Shown here piece by piece: positions 24,966 through 33,110 of a stretch of DNA of 58,733 nt. Both the position numbers and the translations under genes were made by a program. How positions within the stretch are numbered: position 1 is the stretch's first letter; the number at the start of each line of letters is the position of its first letter. The notes under the pieces are model-generated. The model was not told the DNA's origin and did not search any database. It saw only the letters and a list, made by a program, of their open reading frames with translations. The DNA is from an uncultured Eubacteriales bacterium (GTDB lineage Bacteria > Bacillota > Clostridia > Peptostreptococcales > Anaerovoracaceae), in assembly GCA_902796965.1 (NCBI GenBank), contig CADBRA010000062.1:1-58733 (forward strand), read 5' to 3'.

Positions 24966-24993
24966 ATTTTATCAAATTAAATAATTATTTCAA
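24966..24993 (-). promoter_or_regulatory. likely promoter of the hydrogenase operon
   Basis: Minus strand: TTGAAA (24988-24993), 16-base spacer, TAAAAT (24966-24971). A 12-base palindrome AAATAATTATTT overlaps the -35 edge and spacer and may be an operator; it is not a clear Rex box. Confidence 0.5.
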
Positions 24994-25065
24994 GGCGGGC
25001 TTTTAGGCTGAAATTCACGGCTGGTTATTTGATAAACAATGAAAAAATGAAAGATTTCCGGTTCC

Positions 25066-25080
25066 GTCCGCTCCGCGGAC
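25066..25080 (-). repeat. GGA-loop hairpin repeat, copy 7
   Basis: Minus strand GTCCGC-GGA-GCGGAC, followed by GGAACC. Confidence 0.75.
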
Positions 25081-25274
25081 CAAGAAAAGCTGAACGGGCC
25101 GTATTTTTCCGCTTTAAAGCGCCTTCAAAGCCATATTTGAAGCCGGTTTCCCGCATTTAAAATATTGGTGCACTAAATATTTTTATAGGTATTATAAGGA
25201 AGAAGACAATACTCAGCTCTTTTAAGTGAAGAAATTAACGCAGATTTTTTAAATTTTTTATCAGACAATATAAA

Positions 25275-25305
25275 GACGGGACAAAGAAATGAATTCTTTG
25301 CCCCG
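25275..25305 (-). terminator. terminator of dacF
   Basis: ACGGGGCAAAGAA/TTCTTTGTCCCGT on the minus strand with one mismatch, A/T-rich flanks; T-tract short. Lies 32 bases past the stop. Confidence 0.65.
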
Positions 25306-25336
25306 TAAAAAAGCATCTCAGGCATATCACATCATT

Positions 25337-26542
25337 CTATCCGGCTATGCTGTGCCACAGACCTGTAATTTTACCAAGCATGCTGTAGAAAAATGACTCT
25401 TCGACTGAATTCTGCGTGACGAGATCATATGTTCCCATCTTCTGACCTTGTCTGTAGACAGTTACAGTACCTGCTTTTGTCCCTTTTCTCACCGGCGCTG
25501 TCAGCTCTTTGGAATCCGTCTTGTACGTGAAGTCGTCCTTCGTGTAATTCGTGCCGTCCGCTGTTTTTTCAACAGTCATGTTTATGTCTTTTCCGGGCAC
25601 GAGACCGACCTTGCTGTTCCTTCCGTGTTTAACGGCGCTATGCGTCACGGCCTCGTTTTTATGTATGATCGTCAGCGCTTCAAAATTCGCAAATCCCCAG
25701 TCCAGTATCTTTATCGCATCCGGATACTGGTCATAATAAGATGCCTTAAGCGTGACGCTTATGATATCGAGGCCGCCGCGCTCAGCGTCAGCCACCAGGC
25801 ATGACTGCGCTGCGTTTGTATATCCCGTCTTTATTCCTTTTATTCCTTCATACCGCACAGGGCGCTCTGCGCCGTCGACTTGAACTGTGCCCGTTCCGGT
25901 GAGCAGTTGATTAGAATTCTTCACCTTTCTGGCCTCATGCATATTGGTCGCCGGGATCGTATAAGTCTTCGTCTTTACAATCTTTGCAAACGTCGGATTC
26001 TTCATGGCCTCAGATGCTATGAGCGCGAGATCGTGAGCCGTCGTCACATGATTGTCATCAGGCAGGCCGTTGGGAGACACGAAATGAGTTCCCGTGCAGC
26101 CTATCTCTGCTGCTCTCTTATTCATGAGATCCGCAAAGTCCTCTATATTACCCGACACAGCTTCTGCCAGCGCAACGGCCGCATCGTTTGATGACTTGAG
26201 CATCATGCCGTAAAGAAGCTGCTCGACGGTGAGCTTCTCGCCAGTGTGGAGCTCGAGTATTGTGCCGTCAGCCTTCATGACATCCGGTCCGCACGTGACC
26301 GCATCGTCCAGGTCAAGATTTTCTATCGCGAGCAGCGCCGTCATCATCTTTGTCGTGCTTGCCGGAAACTCCGTCATGTTCATCGATTTGTCGAGCAGTA
26401 CCTCGCCTGTTTCTGCATCTATGAGCACAGCGCTCTGTGCGCCGATTGCCGGCACACTTGTCATCGCAGACGCCGTGCACGTAAATACCGCCGTCATAAG
26501 GAGCACGGCGGAAATAATCAGTGATGTTAATCTCTTGTTCAC
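25337..26542 (-). CDS. dacF: D-alanyl-D-alanine carboxypeptidase (PBP5/DacF family)
   Basis: 401 residues from a GTG at 26542, which follows GGGGGAT and starts the signal peptide VNKRLTSLIISAVLLM; the frame extends to 26599 but those residues are not signal-like. Exported serine peptidase S11 that trims the terminal D-Ala of peptidoglycan stem peptides. Active-site triad motifs are complete: STTKMM (SxxK, about residue 63), SSN (SxN, about 120) and KTGYT (KTG, about 225). A C-terminal beta domain and amphipathic tail (SMLGKITGLWHSIAG) anchor it to the outer membrane face. The leader contains two 13-base direct repeats (26666-26699). Confidence 0.93.
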   Translation of the reverse strand: MNKRLTSLIISAVLLMTAVFTCTASAMTSVPAIGAQSAVLIDAETGEVLLDKSMNMTEFPASTTKMMTALLAIENLDLDDAVTCGPDVMKADGTILELHTGEKLTVEQLLYGMMLKSSNDAAVALAEAVSGNIEDFADLMNKRAAEIGCTGTHFVSPNGLPDDNHVTTAHDLALIASEAMKNPTFAKIVKTKTYTIPATNMHEARKVKNSNQLLTGTGTVQVDGAERPVRYEGIKGIKTGYTNAAQSCLVADAERGGLDIISVTLKASYYDQYPDAIKILDWGFANFEALTIIHKNEAVTHSAVKHGRNSKVGLVPGKDINMTVEKTADGTNYTKDDFTYKTDSKELTAPVRKGTKAGTVTVYRQGQKMGTYDLVTQNSVEESFFYSMLGKITGLWHSIAG

Positions 26543-26665
26543 GTAATCCCCCTGACACAGTTCATTCTGGCATGCTGCGGGTATTTCGCCCCCTATCAAA
26601 AATCAGAAGCCCACTAAATTAATGCAGCTATCTCAATTTGCTGAAAATATCCCGGTTTCCTGCCA

Positions 26666-26699
26666 ATCTGAAATAATCTAAAGTTGATCTGAAATAATC
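26666..26699 (-). repeat. two 13-base direct repeats in dacF leader
   Basis: ATCTGAAATAATC occurs at 26666-26678 and 26687-26699 (start-to-start 21 bases, two helical turns), immediately downstream of the predicted -10 of dacF. A candidate protein-binding site. Confidence 0.6.
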
Positions 26700-26708
26700 A
26701 TAGAATTG

Positions 26709-26736
26709 ATTATAGCATCCGGCGGGAATAAGTCCA
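26709..26736 (-). promoter_or_regulatory. possible promoter of dacF
   Basis: Minus strand: perfect TATAAT (26709-26714) with a weak -35 (TGGACT, 26731-26736) at 16 bases. 26737-26919 towards serC holds nothing clear except a weak hairpin around 26872-26906. Confidence 0.5.
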
Positions 26737-26919
26737 CTTTAATATTCTTATTTTTGATTAAGCGCTGTGTCCGCTGTATCACACAGGCTTTTACACCATT
26801 GCAGCAGCGTTTTCTTAAGAAAACCGCAGGCTTTCGGCACTTGTGCCAGAACAACTATACGCGTGATCAGCCATGACTTTTCTGCACTCTCAGAAAAAAA
26901 GTCATTTGCTCATCTTTCG

Positions 26920-26948
26920 TTGATATTCACAAATCAAAAGCGTATAAT
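26920..26948 (+). promoter_or_regulatory. promoter of serC-serA
   Basis: TTGATA (26920-26925), 17-base spacer, TATAAT (26943-26948); leader about 70 bases, too short for a T-box. Confidence 0.8.
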
Positions 26949-27025
26949 GTACCCATATTTTTTAATGTTATGAAATTAACAGTATAAAAAATCAATTCTG
27001 TTAAATCACAGGAGGGCGAAAATCA

Positions 27026-28108
27026 ATGGATAGAGTTTACAATTTCTCTGCAGGACCTTCAACTCTGCCGGTTGAAGTACTTCAGGAAGCTGCTGCAGAT
27101 ATGCTCAATTACAAAGGCTGCGGAATGTCTGTCATGGAAATGAGCCACCGCTCTCAGGATTTCCAGGACATCATCGACGCCGCCGAGAGCGATCTCAGAG
27201 ATCTCATGAATATACCTGACAACTACAAGGTTCTTTTCCTTCAGGGCGGCGGAACTCTTCAGTTCTCCATGGTTCCGATCAATCTTCTGAGAAACACGAA
27301 AAAAGCCGACTATATTGTAACCGGAAACTGGGCAAACAAGGCTTATCAGGAAGCGACGAAATTCGGCGACGTCATCGCCGCCGCTTCTTCAAAGGACAAG
27401 AACTTTACATATATACCAAAGGTGGGAAAGGACGCATTCCGTAAGGATGCCGACTACGTGTACATCACTACAAACAACACGATATACGGTACGAGATATA
27501 ATTACATCCCTGACACTGGAGACATTACACTCGCAGCTGACCAGTCATCCAACTTCCTTTCCGAAGAATATAATGTAGAAGACTTCGGACTCATCTATGC
27601 AGGAGCTCAGAAGAACGTCGGTCCTGCCGGCGTCACGATTGTGATCATCCGCGACGATCTCCTCGGATTCGCTCCTGAAAGCACACCGATCTATCTCGAC
27701 TACAAGACTCACGCCGACAAAGGTTCGATGTACAACACTCCTCCGTGCTACAGCATCTACATTGCAGGCCTCACGTTCAAATGGATAAAGAAGATGGGCG
27801 GCGTAAAAGGCATAGAGCAGCATAATATAGAACAAGCTGAAAAGCTCTACAGCGCTATTGACAACAGCAGCCTCTTCACATGCCCTGTAGTAAAGGAAGA
27901 CCGTTCGAGAATGAACGCCGTTTTCGTTACAGGAGATAAAGATCTCGACGCGAAATTCGTGGCTGAAGCCAGAGAGCACGGTATCGTGAACATCAAGGGA
28001 CACAGATCTGTAGGAGGTCTGCGCGCGAGCATCTACAACGCAATGCCTGACGAGGGCGTCGATGCTCTCATAGACTTCATGAAGAAGTTTGAAATGGAAA
28101 ACAAATAA
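27026..28108 (+). CDS. serC: phosphoserine aminotransferase
   Basis: 360 residues. Converts 3-phosphohydroxypyruvate and glutamate to phosphoserine and 2-oxoglutarate, the second step of serine synthesis. NFSAGPSTLPVEVL at the N-terminus, HRSQDF, and AGAQKNVGPAG with the PLP Lys (about residue 195) are family signatures; the phosphate-binding KGHRSVGGLRAS is near the C-terminus. GGAGGG precedes the ATG. It is followed after 23 bases by serA, forming a two-gene operon under the promoter at 26920 and ending at a 24-bp hairpin. Confidence 0.97.
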   Translation: MDRVYNFSAGPSTLPVEVLQEAAADMLNYKGCGMSVMEMSHRSQDFQDIIDAAESDLRDLMNIPDNYKVLFLQGGGTLQFSMVPINLLRNTKKADYIVTGNWANKAYQEATKFGDVIAAASSKDKNFTYIPKVGKDAFRKDADYVYITTNNTIYGTRYNYIPDTGDITLAADQSSNFLSEEYNVEDFGLIYAGAQKNVGPAGVTIVIIRDDLLGFAPESTPIYLDYKTHADKGSMYNTPPCYSIYIAGLTFKWIKKMGGVKGIEQHNIEQAEKLYSAIDNSSLFTCPVVKEDRSRMNAVFVTGDKDLDAKFVAEAREHGIVNIKGHRSVGGLRASIYNAMPDEGVDALIDFMKKFEMENK

Positions 28109-28131
28109 TACGAAAAGAGGATCTCTTCAAT

Positions 28132-29295
28132 ATGTATAATATCGCTACACTCAATAAAATTTCGCCTTACGGCCTCAACGAGCTTACTGACGATTACAAG
28201 CTCATCGACAGTCTTGAAGATGCCGACGGCATCATAGTCAGAAGCCAGAACATGAAGGAAATGGATTTCTCCGACAGTCTCCTCTGCATCGCCAGGGCCG
28301 GCGTCGGCGTAAACAACATTCCTATCAAAAAATGTGCCGAGCACGGAATCGCCGTGTTCAACACACCTGGCGCCAATGCAAACGCAGTAAAGGAGCTCGT
28401 TATCGGTGGAATGATAGCTGCCTCGAGAAATTTTGTTGACGCAGTCAACTGGTCCGAATCGCTAAAGTCCGGCGAACTCAGCATCGCCAAGCAGGTCGAA
28501 AAAGGCAAGAGCCAGTTTAAAGGCAACGAAATCATAGGCAAGACACTCGGCGTAATCGGTCTCGGCGGCATCGGCGTTCCTGTGGCTAATGCGGCTGCGT
28601 CCCTCGGAATGAATGTCATCGGTTATGACGCTTACCTTTCGGTGCGCAGTGCGCTCCATCTCTCCAACAGTGTAAGAGTCGTTGAAAATATGGAAGATAT
28701 GCTTCCTGAGCTCGATTATCTCACTGTACATGTGCACGCAAACGATGAAACTAACGGAATGATAAACAGCGAGGTTTTCGACGCACTCAAGCCAGGCTGC
28801 GTTCTTCTCAACTATGCAAGAGCTTCAATAGTTGATTTCGCGTCGCTGAAAAAAGCACTCGAATATGGCACAATCCGCAAATACGTCACCGACTTCCCTA
28901 ACGAAGACGTGCTCGCGCTGCCGAACACGATCGTGACGCCTCACATAGGAGCTTCAACGGACGATGCCGAAGACAACTGCGCTGAGATGGCTGTCCAGGA
29001 ACTCATGGACTACATAGAAAACGGAAACATCAGGAATTCTGTAAACCTTCCGGCTGTCGACATGGGTGTGTGCAACGCGTCCAGCAGAATCGCGATGATC
29101 CACAGAAATATCCCTAATATGATCGGACAGATCACCGGAACGATCACTGCTCACAATATCAGAGACCTCACAAACAGGAGCCGCGAGGGCTTCGCCTACA
29201 CGCTGATAGACCTCGACTCTAAGGTCTCAGATGAAACACTAGAGAAATTGAATAACATCGATGGTATGATCCGTGTAAGGGTTATCAAGGCTTAA
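28132..29295 (+). CDS. serA: D-3-phosphoglycerate dehydrogenase with ACT domain
   Basis: 387 residues, a compact serA type. Oxidises 3-phosphoglycerate with NAD+ to 3-phosphohydroxypyruvate, the first step of serine synthesis. The NAD-binding GLGGIG is near residue 145; catalytic residues appear in NYARASIVD (Arg), the following Asp/Glu segment, and TPHIGAST (His). The C-terminal 75 residues form an ACT domain (IPNMIGQITGTI), suggesting serine feedback. The intervening domain of the long type is absent. AGAGGA precedes the start. Confidence 0.95.
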   Translation: MYNIATLNKISPYGLNELTDDYKLIDSLEDADGIIVRSQNMKEMDFSDSLLCIARAGVGVNNIPIKKCAEHGIAVFNTPGANANAVKELVIGGMIAASRNFVDAVNWSESLKSGELSIAKQVEKGKSQFKGNEIIGKTLGVIGLGGIGVPVANAAASLGMNVIGYDAYLSVRSALHLSNSVRVVENMEDMLPELDYLTVHVHANDETNGMINSEVFDALKPGCVLLNYARASIVDFASLKKALEYGTIRKYVTDFPNEDVLALPNTIVTPHIGASTDDAEDNCAEMAVQELMDYIENGNIRNSVNLPAVDMGVCNASSRIAMIHRNIPNMIGQITGTITAHNIRDLTNRSREGFAYTLIDLDSKVSDETLEKLNNIDGMIRVRVIKA

Positions 29296-29331
29296 TACGC
29301 CTGCCCGGCTCTGCGATTTTAATGTTAAAAC

Positions 29332-29395
29332 GAAACGCGGTCTTTATGAAAGGTGACAGCACCTTTCATAAAGACCGCGTTTCATCGTTTTTCAG
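29332..29395 (+). terminator. terminator of serCA with 24-bp perfect stem
   Basis: Arms 29332-29355 and 29360-29383 pair perfectly over 24 bp around ACAG, then ATCGTTTTTC. The perfect A+T/G+C mixed stem is much longer than a typical terminator. The rest of 29396-29631 holds repeat copy 8 and a GC-rich dyad near 29607-29628 that may end the aspB-type gene. Confidence 0.85.
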
Positions 29396-29568
29396 CCAAA
29401 TAATCGTGCCCGTAAAGGAGTCAGTGCCCGCTGAAAGCTCCTGTCCCATAAAGTTACTACAGTCTGCTGTCAGCTCATATTGTCCTGATACAAGCTCACG
29501 CAGAGAAGTGCAGCTTCAGCCGGATTAATCATTGTCGACTTTCTGCCCGGAACCGCCCGGCCGTGCTT

Positions 29569-29583
29569 GTCCGCGGAGCGGAC
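29569..29583 (+). repeat. GGA-loop hairpin repeat, copy 8
   Basis: GTCCGC-GGA-GCGGAC followed by GCATG; preceded by GCCCGG-rich sequence. Confidence 0.8.
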
Positions 29584-29631
29584 GCATGATATTGATTTTT
29601 CCTCAGTCCGCAGCGCGGCAGCGGCTGCCGT

Positions 29632-30831
29632 TTATTTACTTTCCAGTTCTTTTACGAGATCCTTTATACGCGAAAGTCCCTCGATTATACTGTCGAGGTC
29701 TGTGGCGTATGCGATTCTGATGAATCCGTCCATTCCAAACGCTGAGCCAGGCGCTACCGCTACATGTTTTTCGTTCAGGAGCTTCATCGTGAAATCCTTT
29801 GAATACTCTTCTGTCGCGCCCGGGAGTGCCTCAATCGCGCTCTTTACGCACGAGATATCGAGGAAGAGGTAGAACGCACCCTTCGGCTCGATGAACGGAA
29901 CTTCCGGCAGTTCTTTTTTTAGGTATGCTGACGCGGCTTCCATGCGTTCTCTGTACTTGCCGATCATCATCCCTGTGTAGTCCGAGCCGCTGTTCAGTGC
30001 GTCGACACCCGCCCACTGCGAGACCATGGACGGATGCGATGTTATGTGTCCCTGCAGCGAACCCATCGCTTTTGCGATCTCTGCTGTAGTCGCTGTGTAC
30101 CCGATTCTCCAGCCAGTCATAGGTATAGACTTTGAAAGGCCGTTTATGAGCACCGTCATGTCTTTTGCCTCACTGATCGAGGCCATGCTTACGAACTCGT
30201 CTGCGAAACAGATCCTCTCGTAAACTTCATCCGACATGATGTATATGCCGCGCGGAACGCAGACATCAGCTATGCCCTGAAGCTCTGCTCTTGTGTGTAC
30301 CGTACCGAGCGGATTCGACGGATTGCAGAGAATGATCATCTTTGTCTTGTCCGTGGCGTATTTTTCTATGTCCTCTCCCGTGAGCTTAAAATCGTTTTCT
30401 CTCTTTGTTTCGACGAAAACAGGCTTTCCTCCGCAGATCTTAACTATCTCCGGATAGCTGACCCAGTATGGTGCCGGTATGAGAACCTCGTCTCCCGGGT
30501 TGAGAAGCGTCAGGCACGCGTTCGTGATGCACTGCTTTGCACCGTTCGTGACAACTATCTGATCCGGTGTGTACTCTACTCCGTTTTCTCTGCTGAGCTT
30601 GCCGCATATCGCCTCGCGCAGCTCCATGAGCCCCGGTGCCTTGTCATATCTTGTCTTGTTCTCGACGATCGCCTTTATCCCGCCGATTTTTGCTGCATCT
30701 GATGTATTGAAGTCGGGTTCGCCGACGCTCAGATTTACAATCTCTGTGCCGGCTTCTCTGAGCTCGAACACGCGTGCGTTGATTTCAAGTGTTCCCGACG
30801 GAACCATATTTTTGATTCTTTCCGAAAGCAT
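29632..30831 (-). CDS. aspartate-type PLP aminotransferase (AspB family)
   Basis: 399 residues, class I/II fold-type I. SVGEPDFNTSDAAK near residue 38, CNPSNPLGTVH (about 170), SDEVYERICF and LSKSIPMTGWRIG (PLP Lys about 235) match the Ib subgroup of aspartate aminotransferases found in Bacillota. It would exchange amino groups between aspartate or related amino acids and 2-oxoglutarate. AGGAGGAAAAAG precedes the ATG. Upstream lies the BrkB-type gene with 160 bases between, so it is probably transcribed separately or by read-through. Substrate range cannot be set from sequence. Confidence 0.9.
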   Translation of the reverse strand: MLSERIKNMVPSGTLEINARVFELREAGTEIVNLSVGEPDFNTSDAAKIGGIKAIVENKTRYDKAPGLMELREAICGKLSRENGVEYTPDQIVVTNGAKQCITNACLTLLNPGDEVLIPAPYWVSYPEIVKICGGKPVFVETKRENDFKLTGEDIEKYATDKTKMIILCNPSNPLGTVHTRAELQGIADVCVPRGIYIMSDEVYERICFADEFVSMASISEAKDMTVLINGLSKSIPMTGWRIGYTATTAEIAKAMGSLQGHITSHPSMVSQWAGVDALNSGSDYTGMMIGKYRERMEAASAYLKKELPEVPFIEPKGAFYLFLDISCVKSAIEALPGATEEYSKDFTMKLLNEKHVAVAPGSAFGMDGFIRIAYATDLDSIIEGLSRIKDLVKELESK

Positions 30832-30998
30832 TCTTTTTCCTCCTGCTTTTTATCACTAAGGCATTTCCCGGCTGCATCCGGCGTTTCATTGCGCGCAGCG
30901 CGTATCTGTTCCAGATGATGAATATTCTTAAAGGAACTGTCCCGCAGAGCTTCTGACTGCCGCAGCCGTTTCCCAATGCCACATTTTGTGCTTTGATG

Positions 30999-31895
30999 TT
31001 ATGAATACCTTTCCTCGCCCCTGCCGAACCATACTGCATTTATCAGCATGCCGACGACGAGTATATATCCCAGCCAGTAAAACCACATCATTAGGGCAAT
31101 GATGGCTGCAAGGCTCCCGTAAACGAGATTTAAATGAGAAAAGTATTCGAAATATATGTAATATGCGATAGTCGCCACGAGTATCGCGGCGGCGGCGAAC
31201 AGACTGCCCGGTATCGTCTCCTTCAGGGATATAGTTTCGTTCGGCGTCATCATGTAGTTCACCGCTATTACGAGCCAGAATATGAACAGCGCGAGCGGCC
31301 ACCTCAGAACAGATGTCATGAAGTGAAAACTGACGTGGAATGTATCACCGAGAGCTGTATTTGCGAGACTGATGGCCAGGTTGCCGTAAACCAGCAGCAT
31401 CATGCATGTCATGATCGTTATAATCAGCACGATCAGCGTGAATATCGCCCTCGCGCGAGCCTTGAAATAGCCGAGAAATCCATTTTCACCGTCGCACATG
31501 TATGTATAGTTTGCAATTCTGATCATCGAGAATTCCAGCTTGGATGCCGACCACAGCGCAACTATGATGAATATCAGGTTTATGCCTCCTGTGTGCGTAC
31601 CCTGAATGGCTGTAAGCAGATTGTATATGACGGTGTTTCCTCTGGATGCCTCTATGAGCTGCATATATACTTCTCTGACCGCACTGATGCGGTATACGAT
31701 CTGGAGCATCAGTGTAACTACCGGAACAATGGCAAAAAGAAAATAGAAGCCTATTTCAGCCGCCGTCCCCTGATAGTACGGATCCTGAAGCCGTCTGATG
31801 GTCCTCATACCGACTGTAAAAATTCTCCTGCCGGTACCCATGTTCTTCAGGTTTTCAGCCATCTCCCTTGCTTTTTCTTTGTGGAACAGTTTCAT
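30999..31895 (-). CDS. YihY/BrkB-family inner membrane protein
   Basis: 298 residues, six predicted membrane helices (for example FYFLFAIVPVVTLML, ALFIFWLVIAVNYMM, GSLFAAAAILVATIAYYIYF, ALMMWFYWLGYILVVGMLI). The GTAAEIGFYFLFAIVP segment is the family N-terminal signature. Once annotated as ribonuclease BN, the family has no proven function. The ATG at 31895 overlaps the rdgB stop as ATGA, so it is translationally coupled to rdgB; longer frames inside rdgB are shadows. Confidence 0.9.
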   Translation of the reverse strand: MKLFHKEKAREMAENLKNMGTGRRIFTVGMRTIRRLQDPYYQGTAAEIGFYFLFAIVPVVTLMLQIVYRISAVREVYMQLIEASRGNTVIYNLLTAIQGTHTGGINLIFIIVALWSASKLEFSMIRIANYTYMCDGENGFLGYFKARARAIFTLIVLIITIMTCMMLLVYGNLAISLANTALGDTFHVSFHFMTSVLRWPLALFIFWLVIAVNYMMTPNETISLKETIPGSLFAAAAILVATIAYYIYFEYFSHLNLVYGSLAAIIALMMWFYWLGYILVVGMLINAVWFGRGEERYS

Positions 31896-32512
31896 AGTTT
31901 TTCTTCCGAAATTTTTTTCCTGAGATTGAGAAGCGCTATGGCTCTGTGGCTTATGATGTTCTTCTGTTCTTCGTTCAGTTCGGCAAACGTCCTGTCGTAT
32001 CCGTCCGGCACGAACAGAGGATCGTATCCAAATCCGCCTCTGCCCCGCGGCGCTCTGAGAATTCTGCCTCTGCACTCACCTTTAGCTGTAATGACAGTTC
32101 CGTCCGTTCTGCAGAGCGTTATCACGCACACGAACCGCGCAGTGCGTTTTTCGTCAGGTACGTCCACGAGGAGCCTGAGAAGTTTCGCATTGTTTTCCTC
32201 GTCAGACGCACCTTCTCCGGCAAATCTCGCCGAATAAACGCCAGGAGCGCCGTTCAGCGCATCGACTGCGAGTCCTGAGTCATCGGCTATCGCATCCGCA
32301 CCTGCAGCCTCCATGACGCCATGCGCCTTAAGGAATGAATTTTCTTCAAATGTCGAACCGATCTCTTCGATTTCGATATCTCCGGCGCCTGCGTCCTTTT
32401 TCGATATAACTTTAATTCCGAATTCCGCTGTTATTTCTCCGATTTCCCGGAGTTTCCCGGGATTCCCAGTGGCAGCAACAACGATCAGTCCGTTTTTCCC
32501 GGAATCTGTCAT
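31892..32512 (-). CDS. rdgB: XTP/dITP diphosphatase (RdgB/HAM1)
   Basis: 206 residues. Hydrolyses non-canonical purine triphosphates (XTP, dITP, ITP) to monophosphates, cleaning the nucleotide pool. VVAATGNPGKLREI (residues 10-23) binds the substrate phosphates, STFEENSFLKA is the family signature, IADDSGLAVDAL holds the metal-binding Asp, and GFGYDPLF and SHRAIAL complete the active site. GGGGAGG precedes the ATG. Operon with the BrkB-type gene. Confidence 0.96.
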   Translation of the reverse strand: MTDSGKNGLIVVAATGNPGKLREIGEITAEFGIKVISKKDAGAGDIEIEEIGSTFEENSFLKAHGVMEAAGADAIADDSGLAVDALNGAPGVYSARFAGEGASDEENNAKLLRLLVDVPDEKRTARFVCVITLCRTDGTVITAKGECRGRILRAPRGRGGFGYDPLFVPDGYDRTFAELNEEQKNIISHRAIALLNLRKKISEEKL

Positions 32513-32649
32513 GTTTTTTCCTCCCCGAACATCAAGATTATATTAATGCATATTTTATCAGTTTAGATGCGCCGTGACAATAATATAACCGCCTGACAGC
32601 CATGTCACGGTCCGGATAAATTGATCCGTGCTAAAATCCAGCCGGCCCA

Positions 32650-32665
32650 CGAGCGCTCCGCTCAC
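32650..32665 (-). repeat. GGA-loop hairpin repeat, copy 9 (GCGCTCG type)
   Basis: Minus strand GTGAGCGGAGCGCTCG. Forms an outward-facing inverted pair with copy 10. Confidence 0.6.
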
Positions 32666-32815
32666 AAATCAGCCGCACCGCTGCATCGCCCGACTAAAAG
32701 TTCTGATTCTGCGTTTTGTCATCTGACTGCGCTCCTTCTGCTGATCTGTAACGACATCAAGCAGTACATCAGTGCAGAGTCCGATCATAAAATCAGGCAT
32801 CTAAGCCTCCGACCC

Positions 32816-32831
32816 GTGCGCGGAGCGCTCG
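32816..32831 (+). repeat. GGA-loop hairpin repeat, copy 10 (GCGCTCG type)
   Basis: GTGCGCGGAGCGCTCG, followed by TG as in copies 5 and 9. Confidence 0.6.
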
Positions 32832-32999
32832 TGCTGGAACCGCCGCTGAACACAGACTAAAGCTTTCATGCCGTCATTTAGTCGTACTGCACTGCATTCT
32901 TTGTTAAAAATGTATCAGCAATATCTCATTTATCATGTGCGGACATTCAAAATCAGTCTGCTTGTCCTAATAGCTGTAATTAAAAACATAAATTTACGG

Positions 33000-33028
33000 T
33001 TGATATTTAACCCTCACAATACTATGAT
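33000..33028 (+). promoter_or_regulatory. promoter of AEC permease gene
   Basis: TTGATA, 17-base spacer, TATGAT; leader about 75 bases. Confidence 0.7.
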
Positions 33029-33110
33029 ATTGAACTATGCCAGCTGCACCAGCCGGCAGCACTTATCGTTTCATTTATATTGAATATTCTAATCAAGGAC
33101 AGGTATTGCT

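Larger units (their letters stand above)
24779..25336. other. intergenic region between dacF and the hydrogenase operon
   Basis: About 560 bases without a gene: the hydrogenase promoter and leader (24779-24993), repeat copy 7, an AT-rich stretch, and the dacF terminator. The leader holds a CTCAGC/GCTGAG hairpin near 24920 without U-tract. Confidence 0.6.
32513..33110. other. intergenic region between rdgB and AEC gene
   Basis: About 600 bases without a gene. Holds repeat copies 9 and 10 in opposite orientation (32650-32831) and the AEC promoter. Confidence 0.6.

Noticed and set aside
24988..25000. Rex binding site at the hydrogenase promoter
   Set aside because: The local palindrome AAATAATTATTT is AT-rich but lacks the TTGT/ACAA ends of Rex boxes.
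26949..27025. T-box or other serine-responsive leader before serC
   Set aside because: Leader of about 70 bases without T-box sequence or terminator.
31134..32237. 367-codon plus-strand ORF opposite BrkB and rdgB
   Set aside because: Long but antisense to two recognisable genes; composition (many Arg/His/Tyr) typical of a reverse-complement frame.
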